Positions 16,396-24,210 of a DNA stretch of 64,000 nt are shown in pieces. Position 1 is the stretch's first letter. Every line of letters starts with the position of its first letter. The notes under the pieces were generated by a model. The model was given only the letters and a program-made list of their open reading frames with translations. It was not told where the DNA came from and searched no databases. The translations under genes were made by a program, and so were the position numbers. Source of the stretch: JAYFNU01 sp034933305 (GTDB lineage: Bacteria; Bacillota; Clostridia; Oscillospirales; Ruminococcaceae); contig JAYFNU010000002.1 of assembly GCA_034933305.1 (NCBI GenBank), forward strand, positions 20,780-84,779, read 5' to 3'.

Positions 16396-18319
16396 ACAGG
16401 TCAAGGAGCTCAAGGGCGGGCCGCGCGGCCGCGGACCGATGGTCGCGACGGAAAAGCCCAAGAATCAGGGAAAGACCATGCGCCGGCTGCTGGGTTTCCT
16501 CGTGCGCGAGCACAAGGGAAAGCTGGCCGTCGCGGCGGTGTGCATCCTGCTGTCCGCGTGCGCGGGCGTCGCGGGCTCGCTGTTTCTTCAGATCCTCATC
16601 GACGACTATATCGCCCCGCTCGCGCAGCAGACGAACCCGGTCTTCACCGAGCTCCTGCGGGCGATCGCCATCATGGGCTGCATCTATGCGGCCGGCATCC
16701 TCGCCACTTTCATCAGCAACCGCATCATGGTCGTCATCTCCCAGCGCGTGCTCAAGGAGATCCGCGACGAGATGTTCTCCCACATGCAGTCGCTGCCGGT
16801 CAAATATTTCGACACGCACAGCTACGGCGACGTCATGAGCCGCTACACAAACGACGCCGACACCCTGCGGCAGATGCTCTCGCAGAGCCTGCCGAACGTC
16901 TTCTCGTCGGCCATCACGATCGTCGCGGTCTTTATCTCGATGCTCGTCAAGAGCTGGCACCTGACCATCATCGTCATTCTCGGCGTCTTTCTCATGCTCG
17001 GCGTCACGAAGAGCATCGCCGGCAAGAGCGCGAAGTATTTCGTGCAGCAGCAGAAGTCGCTCGGCCGCGCGAACGGCTACATCGAGGAGATGATGAACGG
17101 CCAGAAGGTCGTCAAGGTCTTCTGCCATGAGGAGGCGTCCGAGGAGAAATTCGACGTGCTCAACGAGGAGCTGTGCGACGCGGGCACGAAAGCCAACCGC
17201 TTTGCGAACACCCTCATGCCCATCATGATGAACATCGGCAACCTGCAGTACGTCATCCTCGCCATCGCGGGCGGCGCGCTCGCCATCGGCGGCATCGGCG
17301 GCATGACGCTCGGCACCATCGCCGCGTTCCTGCAGCTGAGCAAATCGTTCACCCAGCCCATCAGCCAGGTGTCCCAGCAGATCAATTCCGTCGTCATGGC
17401 GCTCGCGGGCGCCGAGCGCATCTTCACGCTGCTCGACGAGCCCGCCGAGGTCGATAACGGCTACGTCACGCTCGTCAACGCGAAATGCGCAGAGGACGGC
17501 GCGCTGACCGAGACGCCGGAGCACACGGGCGTGTGGGCGTGGAAGCATCCCCATACGGCCGACGGCTCCATCACCTACCAGAAACTCGAGGGCGACGTGC
17601 GCTTCTACGACGTCGACTTCAGCTACGACGGCGAAAAGACGGTGCTCGAGAACATCACGCTGTACGCGAAGCCCGGCCAGAAGGTCGCCTTCGTCGGCGC
17701 GACGGGCGCGGGCAAAACGACGATCACCAACCTCATCAACCGTTTTTACGACATCGCGGACGGCAAGATCCGCTACGACAACATCAACATCAACAAGATC
17801 AAGAAGGACGACCTGCGCCGCAGTCTCGGCATGGTGCTGCAGGACGTCAACCTCTTCACCGGCACCGTGCGCGACAACATCCGCTTCGGCAAGCTCGACG
17901 CGACCGACGAGGAGATCGTCTCGGCCGCCAAGCTCGCGAACGCGCACGACTTCATCATGATGCTGCCCGAGGGCGACGACACGGTGCTGTCCGGCGACGG
18001 CAGCGGCCTGTCGCAGGGACAGCGCCAGCTGCTGTCCATCGCCCGCGCGGCCGTCGAGGACGCGCCCGTCATGATCCTCGACGAGGCGACGAGCTCCATC
18101 GACACCCGCACCGAGGCCATCGTGCAGCGCGGCATGGACGCCCTCATGCGCGGGCGCACCGTCTTCGTCATCGCACACCGCCTGTCGACCGTGCGCAACG
18201 CCGACGTCATCATGGTGCTCGACCACGGCCGCATCATCGAGCGCGGCACCCACGATGAACTCATCGCCGCGAAGGGGAAATATTACGAGCTGTACACCGG
18301 CGCGGTCGAGCTCGACTGA
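16385..18319 (+). CDS. ABC exporter half-transporter, consensus-site subunit
   Basis: The 644-residue product has a basic N-terminal extension, a six-helix membrane domain and a consensus ATPase: Walker A GATGAGKTT, VMILDEATSSID after Walker B and FVIAHRLSTV with the switch His. Its signature reads GLSQGQRQ, also typical of the larger partner in heterodimeric exporters. A 40-residue insertion precedes the ATPase domain. It pairs with the preceding gene to form one drug or peptide exporter under MarR control. A terminator shared with the convergent gene follows. Confidence 0.9.
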   Translation: MANEQVKELKGGPRGRGPMVATEKPKNQGKTMRRLLGFLVREHKGKLAVAAVCILLSACAGVAGSLFLQILIDDYIAPLAQQTNPVFTELLRAIAIMGCIYAAGILATFISNRIMVVISQRVLKEIRDEMFSHMQSLPVKYFDTHSYGDVMSRYTNDADTLRQMLSQSLPNVFSSAITIVAVFISMLVKSWHLTIIVILGVFLMLGVTKSIAGKSAKYFVQQQKSLGRANGYIEEMMNGQKVVKVFCHEEASEEKFDVLNEELCDAGTKANRFANTLMPIMMNIGNLQYVILAIAGGALAIGGIGGMTLGTIAAFLQLSKSFTQPISQVSQQINSVVMALAGAERIFTLLDEPAEVDNGYVTLVNAKCAEDGALTETPEHTGVWAWKHPHTADGSITYQKLEGDVRFYDVDFSYDGEKTVLENITLYAKPGQKVAFVGATGAGKTTITNLINRFYDIADGKIRYDNININKIKKDDLRRSLGMVLQDVNLFTGTVRDNIRFGKLDATDEEIVSAAKLANAHDFIMMLPEGDDTVLSGDGSGLSQGQRQLLSIARAAVEDAPVMILDEATSSIDTRTEAIVQRGMDALMRGRTVFVIAHRLSTVRNADVIMVLDHGRIIERGTHDELIAAKGKYYELYTGAVELD

Positions 18320-18355
18320 TATTCCTGTCAGTATTTTCCGATCCTGAATATACAA

Positions 18356-18386
18356 AAAGAGCGGGGAGAATTTCTCCCCGCTCTTT
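18356..18386. terminator. Bidirectional terminator between convergent genes
   Basis: AAAGAGCGGGGAGAA (18356-18370) pairs perfectly with 18372-18386, with T tracts usable in either direction. Confidence 0.85.
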
Positions 18387-18430
18387 GCATCTGCGGCGCA
18401 TGTTCCCGCCCGCGCGATCCGCGGGCCGCT

Positions 18431-19729
18431 TCATTCCCGCCCCGCGGGGACCTCCAGGACGACGGCGTCGCCGCAGACGTCCCGCACGGTGCCGCGCGCG
18501 ATCCCGCCGCCGCGCAGCCCCGCGCCGGATACCCTTGCGGGCAGGTATTCGTCGGTGTAGCCGTCGAAGACGCCGCCGCCGACGGGCTGCTCGAGGATGA
18601 CCCGCACGTCCTGCCCGAGGAAAGAGCGCAGCACCGCGGCGCGCCCCGCAGCGGCGGCGGCGACCATGGCGCGGCTGCGGCGCTCCTTTTCGGCGCGCGG
18701 CACCTTGCCGTCCATGCGCGCGGCCGCGGTGCCGGGGCGCACGGAGTAGGGGAAGACGTGGACTTTGAGAAAGCCGAAGTCCCGCACGAAGGCGAGGCTG
18801 TCGGCAAAATCGCCCTCGGTCTCGCCGGGAAAGCCGACGATGACGTCGGTCGTAAAGGTCGCGCGGGGAAAGAGAGCGCGCAGGCGCCCGGCGACGGCGG
18901 CGTACTGTGCGGCCGTATAATGGCGGTTCATGCGCCGCAGCGTCGCGTCGCAGCCGCTTTGCAGCGACAGGTGGAACTGCGGACACAGCTTGGGCTCGGC
19001 CGCGAGGCGCGCGAGCAGCGCGTCGGGAAGCAGGTCGGGCTCGAGCGAACCGAGCCGCACGCGCTCGACGCCGTCGGGCGCGCAGGCGATGCGCACCGCG
19101 TCGGCGAGGTCGTTCGGCGTGCCCTTGCCGTAGGCCGAGAGGTTGATGCCGGACAGCACGATCTCCCGATAGCCGTTGTCCGCGAGCGCGCGGACCTGCC
19201 GGGCGAGCTCGTCCGGTTCCATCGAGCGCACGCGGCCGCGGGCGTAGGGGATGATGCAGTAGGTGCAGTAGCGCTCGCAGCCGTCCTCGATCTTGAGGAA
19301 GGCGCGGGTATGCCCGTCGAGCTCGGGTGCGAACAGGGGCTCAAAGGCGGCGCAGGCCGGGTCCGCGACGGACACGACGCGGCGGCGCGAGGCAAAGTAA
19401 TCGTCGAGCAGGTCGGCGAGCGCGCGGCGGTCGGCCGCGCCGGTGACGATGTCGGCGTCCTCCATGGCGGCGGCCTCGTCGGGGAAGGCGCTCGCATAGC
19501 AGCCGGTGAGCACCGTGACGGCGTTCGGGTTTTCCCGTCGCACGCGCCGCAGGTACTGGCGCACCTTGCGGTCGGTGTTGGCGGTCACGGTGCAGGAATT
19601 GACGACGACGACGTCGGCGTCCGCCTCGCTTTCGGCGGGAGCATAGCCGCGCGCGCGCAGCATGCCCGCCATCGCCGCGGATTCGAAGCTGTTGACCTTG
19701 CAGCCGAAGGTGTAAAAGAAGACGTTCAC
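18431..19729 (-). CDS. mtaB: tRNA methylthiotransferase, MtaB-like (radical SAM)
   Basis: The 432-residue product has the three domains of the MiaB/MtaB family: an N-terminal UPF0004 domain with FYTFGCKVN and NSCTVT cysteines, a radical SAM domain with C-x3-C-x2-C in CERYCTYC, and a C-terminal TRAM-like segment. MtaB converts t6A37 to ms2t6A37 in ANN-decoding tRNAs. The KVN after GC and the SGINLSAYG motif favour MtaB over MiaB. The start is GTG (complement of 19727-19729) with AAAGG nine bases upstream on the minus strand. Confidence 0.88.
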   Translation of the reverse strand: MNVFFYTFGCKVNSFESAAMAGMLRARGYAPAESEADADVVVVNSCTVTANTDRKVRQYLRRVRRENPNAVTVLTGCYASAFPDEAAAMEDADIVTGAADRRALADLLDDYFASRRRVVSVADPACAAFEPLFAPELDGHTRAFLKIEDGCERYCTYCIIPYARGRVRSMEPDELARQVRALADNGYREIVLSGINLSAYGKGTPNDLADAVRIACAPDGVERVRLGSLEPDLLPDALLARLAAEPKLCPQFHLSLQSGCDATLRRMNRHYTAAQYAAVAGRLRALFPRATFTTDVIVGFPGETEGDFADSLAFVRDFGFLKVHVFPYSVRPGTAAARMDGKVPRAEKERRSRAMVAAAAAGRAAVLRSFLGQDVRVILEQPVGGGVFDGYTDEYLPARVSGAGLRGGGIARGTVRDVCGDAVVLEVPAGRE

Positions 19730-19820
19730 AGGAGACAGCCTTTCAAAAATATTTGTCCTCATTATACTATAAATCCCCCGTGCGCGCATAGCTTTTACAA
19801 ACGGGAGGTTGAAGGGCTGT

Positions 19821-21023
19821 ATGAATCTGAAAAAAACGCTGAGCGCGGCGCTTGCGCTCGCGCTGCTGTGTCCGGCCGCCGCCGTGCGCGCGGACGGACT
19901 GCCCGCCGCAGAAGAAGCGGCCGAGACATCGGCGCAGACACAGGCGGCCGTCGCGGCCGCCGATCTTTCGATGGACGCGGCGGCGGCCATCCTCGTCGAC
20001 GCCGGCACGGGCACGGTGCTGTACGAGCGCAACGCCGACGCGCCGCGCGCCATCGCCTCCATCACGAAGGTGATGACGATGCTGCTCGTCATGGAAGCCC
20101 TCGACGCGGGGAAGATCACGCTCGAAGACAAGGTGACCGCGAGCGAGCACGCCTATTCGATGGGCGGCTCGCAGATCTGGCTCGAGCCCGGCGAGGTCAT
20201 GACGGTCGACGAGCTGCTGCGGGCCGTCGCGGTCGCGAGCGCCAACGACGCAGCCGTCGCGCTCGCCGAATATGTCGGCGGCAGCGAGGAGGCTTTCGTC
20301 GCCGACATGAATCGCAAGGCGGCGGAGCTCGGCATGACGAAGACGACGTTCAAAAACGCCAACGGCCTCGACGAGGAGGGGCATCTCTCCTGTGCGCGCG
20401 ACGTGTCGGTCATGTCCCGCGCGCTGCTCGCCCACGGGCGCATCCGCGACTACATCACCATCTGGACGGATGCGCTGCGCGGCGGCGAGACCCAGCTGAC
20501 GAACACCAACAAGATGCTGCGCACCTACGACGGCATGACGGGCGTCAAGACGGGCACCACGGGCAACGCCGGCGTCTGCATCAGCGCGTCTGCCGCGCGC
20601 GGCGGCATGGAGCTCATCGCGGTCGTGCTCGGCTCGGGCGATTCGGCCGGCCGCTTCGCCGCGGCGCGCACGATGCTCAATTACGGCTTCGCGAATTACG
20701 AGAGCGCGCCCATCGGGGTCGCCGACGGCAGCTTCCGGCCCGTGCGGGTCAAGCGCGGCGCGCAGCCCTACTGCGAATACAGCGTCAATCTGCCGGAATC
20801 GGTCGTCGTCGCCCGCGGGAAGGCGGAATCCGTGCGCTGCGCCGTCGAGCTCGCCGAGAGCGTCGAGGCGCCCGTCGAAGCGGGGCAGACGGTCGGCGCG
20901 GTCCGGGTCTTCTGCGGCGACGAGGAGATCGGCAGCTATCCGGTCACGGCGGTGCGCGCGATCGAAAAGATCGACTTTGCGACGGGCTTCCGGCTGCTGT
21001 TCGAAGCGCTGCTCGACATGTAA
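19821..21023 (+). CDS. D-alanyl-D-alanine carboxypeptidase, DacF-like
   Basis: The roughly 400-residue product has a signal peptide ending near AVRA-D and a penicillin-binding peptidase S11 domain. The active-site motifs are SxxK (S80-I-T-K83), SAN (in VASANDAA) and KTG (in GVKTGTTG). A C-terminal beta domain (about 310-380) is also present. It trims the terminal D-Ala from peptidoglycan stem peptides outside the membrane. No C-terminal amphipathic anchor is obvious. I chose ATG 19821; an in-frame TTG at 19809 also follows GGGAGG. Confidence 0.88.
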   Translation: MNLKKTLSAALALALLCPAAAVRADGLPAAEEAAETSAQTQAAVAAADLSMDAAAAILVDAGTGTVLYERNADAPRAIASITKVMTMLLVMEALDAGKITLEDKVTASEHAYSMGGSQIWLEPGEVMTVDELLRAVAVASANDAAVALAEYVGGSEEAFVADMNRKAAELGMTKTTFKNANGLDEEGHLSCARDVSVMSRALLAHGRIRDYITIWTDALRGGETQLTNTNKMLRTYDGMTGVKTGTTGNAGVCISASAARGGMELIAVVLGSGDSAGRFAAARTMLNYGFANYESAPIGVADGSFRPVRVKRGAQPYCEYSVNLPESVVVARGKAESVRCAVELAESVEAPVEAGQTVGAVRVFCGDEEIGSYPVTAVRAIEKIDFATGFRLLFEALLDM

Positions 21024-21038
21024 AAAAGCGCGCCGTCC

Positions 21039-21067
21039 TTGACATCGTTTGCCGGCTGCTATATCAT
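21039..21067 (+). promoter_or_regulatory. SigA-type promoter of pgi
   Basis: TTGACA (21039-21044) and TATCAT (21062-21067) are 17 bp apart; the start would be near 21074. Confidence 0.8.
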
Positions 21068-21111
21068 AGCTATAAGGATAAACGCAGCAGGTGAACAGGG
21101 GGGACAGCGCG

Positions 21112-22440
21112 ATGCCCATCAAATTTATCACCGAATATGCAAAGGCTTTTGCCGCAGACCGCGAGCTTTCGGCGACCTCGGGCGAGGTCAGGGAGGCTTG
21201 CGGTCTTGTTCGCAGCGGCGCCGGCGCCGGCAGCGACTTTCTCGGCTGGCGCGATCTGCCGTTCAATTACGACAAGGCGGAATTCGCCCGCATCAAGGCG
21301 GCGGCGAAGCGCATCCGCGAGACGAGCGATGTGCTCGTCGTCATCGGCATCGGCGGGAGTTACCTCGGCGCCCGCGCGGTGACGGAGCTGTTGTCGGGCG
21401 GATTCCTCAACGAGACGTCGCCGCTCAAGGTCTATTTTGCCGGCAACAGCATCAGCGGCGATTATCTCAACCACATCCTTCGCCTGTGCGAGGGAAGGCG
21501 CGTCAGCGTCAACGTCATCTCGAAATCCGGCACGACGACGGAACCGGCCATCGCCTTCCGCGTCTTTAAGGACATGCTCGAGCAGCGCTGGGGAAAAGCC
21601 GAGGCGGCTAAGCGCATTTACGCGACGACCGACCGCGCGAAGGGCACGCTCAAGCAGCTCGCCGACCGCGAGGGCTACGAGACCTTCGTCGTCCCCGACG
21701 ACGTCGGCGGCCGCTATTCGGTGCTCACGGCCGTGGGGCTGCTGCCCATCGCGGCGGCGGGCTTCGATATCGACGCGCTCATGGCGGGTGCCGCCGCCGC
21801 GGCAAAGAAGTACGATTCCGACGGCCTCGACAACGACTGCAACGTCTATGCCGCCTATCGCAACCTCTTCTACCGCCGGGGCAAGACCTGCGAGCTGATG
21901 GCCTGCTACGAGCCGTCGTTCGCGATGTTCAACGAGTGGTACAAGCAGCTGTTCGGCGAGAGCGAGGGCAAGGACAGAAAAGGCCTCATGCCGACGTCCG
22001 TCATCTTTTCGACCGACCTCCACTCGATGGGCCAGTTCGTGCAGGACGGCACGCGCGTCATGTTCGAGACGATCGTGCGCTTCAAAAAGCCGCTGTCCGA
22101 CCGCACCGTCGAGCGCGCGGCGGAGGATTTCGACGGTCTCAACTACCTCGCCGGACGCGCGATGAGCGACGTCAACGCCGCCGCGTGCGACGCGACCATC
22201 CTCGCGCACAACGAGGGCGGCGTGCCCTGTCTCGTCATTGAGGCGGACGCCATCGACGCCTTCAACGTCGGCGAGCTCATCTATTTCTTCGAGCGCGCGT
22301 GCGCGGTCTCCGGCTATCTGCTGGGCATCAACCCCTTCAACCAGCCCGGCGTCGAGAGCTACAAGAAAAACATGTTTGCCCTGCTCGGGAAACCGGGCTA
22401 TGAAAGCGAAAGAGAAGACCTTTTAAAGAAACTCAAATAA
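21112..22440 (+). CDS. pgi: Glucose-6-phosphate isomerase
   Basis: The 442-residue product matches the short bacterial PGI family: VLVVIGIGGSYLGARA, the signature VISKSGTTTEPAIAFR, and a C-terminal GINPFNQPGVESYK with the catalytic lysine region. It interconverts glucose-6-phosphate and fructose-6-phosphate in glycolysis. I place the start at ATG 21112 after GGGGGGAC; an in-frame GTG at 21091 is less well placed. It has its own promoter and is followed 20 bases later by a small P-loop gene. Confidence 0.95.
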   Translation: MPIKFITEYAKAFAADRELSATSGEVREACGLVRSGAGAGSDFLGWRDLPFNYDKAEFARIKAAAKRIRETSDVLVVIGIGGSYLGARAVTELLSGGFLNETSPLKVYFAGNSISGDYLNHILRLCEGRRVSVNVISKSGTTTEPAIAFRVFKDMLEQRWGKAEAAKRIYATTDRAKGTLKQLADREGYETFVVPDDVGGRYSVLTAVGLLPIAAAGFDIDALMAGAAAAAKKYDSDGLDNDCNVYAAYRNLFYRRGKTCELMACYEPSFAMFNEWYKQLFGESEGKDRKGLMPTSVIFSTDLHSMGQFVQDGTRVMFETIVRFKKPLSDRTVERAAEDFDGLNYLAGRAMSDVNAAACDATILAHNEGGVPCLVIEADAIDAFNVGELIYFFERACAVSGYLLGINPFNQPGVESYKKNMFALLGKPGYESEREDLLKKLK

Positions 22441-22460
22441 CAAATCGGAGGTACACCAAC

Positions 22461-22865
22461 ATGATAAAATTAATCGTCGGCGAGAAGGGCTCGGGCAAGA
22501 CCAAGACCATGATCGACATGATCAACGAATCGGCCGAAAAAGCGGCGGGCACCATCGTTTGCATCGAAAAGGGCATGAAGTCGACCTACAACATCAAATC
22601 ATCCGTGCGTCTCATCGATGTCGACGACTATGCCATCAAGGGCTACACGATGTTCTACGGCTTTTTCATGGGCGTCCTCGCCGGCGACTACGACATCGAG
22701 GAAGTGTACGTCGACGGCATCCTCAAGGTCGGCGATCACGATCTCGAGGGCCTCGCGAAGCTGCTCGACCAGGTCGACGAGCTGTCACGCGACAATCTCC
22801 GCGTCGTCTTCACCGTCTCCACCGACGTCTCCAATCTCGGCGAGTGCTTCAAAAAATATCTCTGA
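22461..22865 (+). CDS. Small P-loop protein of unknown function
   Basis: The 134-residue product begins with a Walker A motif GEKGSGKTK at residues 7-15 and has a hydrophobic strand EEVYVDGIL where a Walker B might lie, but lacks other ATPase hallmarks. I recognise similar small proteins in Clostridia without an assigned role. The Shine-Dalgarno is CGGAGGT. It follows pgi closely and precedes the independent rpmF promoter. Confidence 0.75.
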   Translation: MIKLIVGEKGSGKTKTMIDMINESAEKAAGTIVCIEKGMKSTYNIKSSVRLIDVDDYAIKGYTMFYGFFMGVLAGDYDIEEVYVDGILKVGDHDLEGLAKLLDQVDELSRDNLRVVFTVSTDVSNLGECFKKYL

Positions 22866-22886
22866 GAAAAAAGCGGGCGCGACCCG

Positions 22887-22915
22887 TTGACATCGGCCGC
22901 TTTAATAGGTATAAT
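22887..22915 (+). promoter_or_regulatory. Consensus SigA promoter of rpmF
   Basis: TTGACA (22887-22892) and TATAAT (22910-22915) are exactly 17 bp apart, giving a leader of about 70 bases. Confidence 0.9.
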
Positions 22916-22990
22916 ATTTAAGCACGCAATTTTGATGCAAATAACGTGACTGCTCACAAACGATAACCACACGATGAGGAGGTGCTAAAA

Positions 22991-23173
22991 GTGGCAGTAC
23001 CCAAAAGAAGGATATCCAAGACACGGCGCGACAAGCGGCGCTCCTCGGTGTGGAAGCTTCCCACGCCCGGCTTCGCGAAGTGCTCGCAGTGCGGCGAACT
23101 GATGGTCCCGCACAGAGTATGCGGCAATTGCGGCTATTACAAGGGCAAGGAAATCATCAACAAGGAAGCGTAA
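22991..23173 (+). CDS. rpmF: 50S ribosomal protein L32
   Basis: The 60-residue protein starts with the L32 signature VAVPKRRISKTRRDKRR and carries two CxxC pairs (CSQCGE and CGNCGYY), so it is the zinc-ribbon (C+) form. The start is GTG, preceded by GAGGAGGTG. Many bacteria place a DUF177 gene just upstream of rpmF; it is absent here. A strong terminator follows directly. Confidence 0.95.
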   Translation: MAVPKRRISKTRRDKRRSSVWKLPTPGFAKCSQCGELMVPHRVCGNCGYYKGKEIINKEA

Positions 23174-23180
23174 CAAAGAA

Positions 23181-23211
23181 CAGGACGAGGATTCTCCTCG
23201 TCCTGTAATTT
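23181..23211 (+). terminator. Rho-independent terminator of rpmF
   Basis: CAGGACGAGGA (23181-23191) pairs perfectly with 23195-23205 around a TTC loop and is followed by TAATTTT. Confidence 0.85.
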
Positions 23212-23283
23212 TATGCAAATATAATTTCAGCGGGGGAGCGATGCCCGCGCGCACGCCTGCGATAGGGCGGCCGCGCGGCGGAC

Positions 23284-23487
23284 GATGTGCGCAGGGCGCG
23301 CGAACGGGCATAACTTATTTGAACGGTGTGCGCCGGGCGTGCGAATGGGTAATTTTTGTTCGAATGATGTGCATAGGGCGCGCAAACTGGAAAGCCTTTT
23401 CGAGTGATGTGCGCTGGGCGCCCGAATGGGAAATTTTCATCCGAACGATGTGCACAGGGCGCCCGAATGGGAGCGGAGGTCGTACTT
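23284..23487. repeat. Tandem array of five 41-bp units
   Basis: Units begin at 23284, 23325, 23366, 23406 and 23447. Each starts GATGTGCGC(A)GGGCGC and continues with a GAATGGG-like core and an AT-rich half. The units differ by point changes but keep the period, which is not a multiple of three, so the array is not a coding repeat. It lies in the 1-kb gene-free interval after rpmF. Confidence 0.85.
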
Positions 23488-23571
23488 TTCTGCGAGAAAA
23501 GTACCAAACGCGTGGGGGCTTCCGATGGCCCCCACACCCCTCGGCGGTTCAGGGTGTGACCACACCCTGAA
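23482..23571. repeat. Three consecutive perfect hairpins
   Basis: Hairpin 1 is GTACTTTTCT/AGAAAAGTAC (23482-23491 with 23495-23504). Hairpin 2 is GTGGGGGC/GCCCCCAC (23512-23519 with 23528-23535). Hairpin 3 is TTCAGGGTGTG/CACACCCTGAA (23548-23558 with 23561-23571). All stems are perfect. Together they look like a dispersed intergenic element or a structured RNA. Confidence 0.8.
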
Positions 23572-23624
23572 AACCCCGCCGCGCAAACGCCTCCGTAAAC
23601 TGTGACCGTTTGCGCTGGTTTGCC

Positions 23625-24040
23625 TCTTCTTTAATTGGTTTTCCCTTCGCTTCGGGAAACGGAACGGCGGAAGCTTTGCCGCCGGAAAAATTACAGAACG
23701 CAGCGCCTCGGTTTTTGTTCACGCCGGTTTTTGTCTTCTTTAATCGGTTCGTCCCTTCGCTTCGGGAAACGGAACGGCGGGAAATTTGCCGCCGGGAAAA
23801 TTATAAAATTCAGCGCTTCTGTCTTTTATGTTCTCCGGTTTTACTTTTCTATAATCGGTTCGCCCTTTCGCTTCGGGAAGCGGGGCGCGGGCGCTTTGGC
23901 GCTGGGGAGATTACAGAGCTCAGCGGCCTCTGTTTTTTGCTTTCGCCGGTTTTTGTCTTCTTTAATCGGTTCTTCCCGTCGCTTCGGGAAACGGAACGGC
24001 GTGAACTTTTGCGGCGGGAGGTTTTGCGGTACTCAGCCGC
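23625..24040. repeat. Four tandem units of about 110 bp
   Basis: The marker TAATCGG/TAATTGG recurs at 23632, 23741, 23852 and 23963, giving periods of 109, 111 and 111. Each unit has the order TCTTCTTTAATCGGTT, a TTCCC..CGGGAA mini-hairpin around TTCGCTT, GGAACGGCGG, then GCCGCC and an AT-rich tail. The third unit is the most diverged. Translated frames shift between units and show no start signals, so I do not call a gene. Confidence 0.85.
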
Positions 24041-24210
24041 CGGCGGTTGCCGGCGGCGCTGATTTCACGGCTGCTTATTGAGATTTTCCCGTTCCGCTTT
24101 CGCGGGCGGGGGAGCTCTGTGTCCCCGCGCCGGCCCGAAAACAAATTGGCGCTACAAAATCAGCGGATTTTCGTATATACTATTCTATAGAATCGTTTTG
24201 GAGGCGCATC

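Noticed and set aside
23284..24040. CRISPR array
   Set aside because: Units follow each other without unique spacers of constant length, the repeats are not identical, and no cas genes are near.
23625..24080. Protein-coding gene across the 110-bp repeats
   Set aside because: Open frames exist but the repeat periods (109, 111, 111) include a value not divisible by three, translations switch frame between units, and there is no ribosome binding site.
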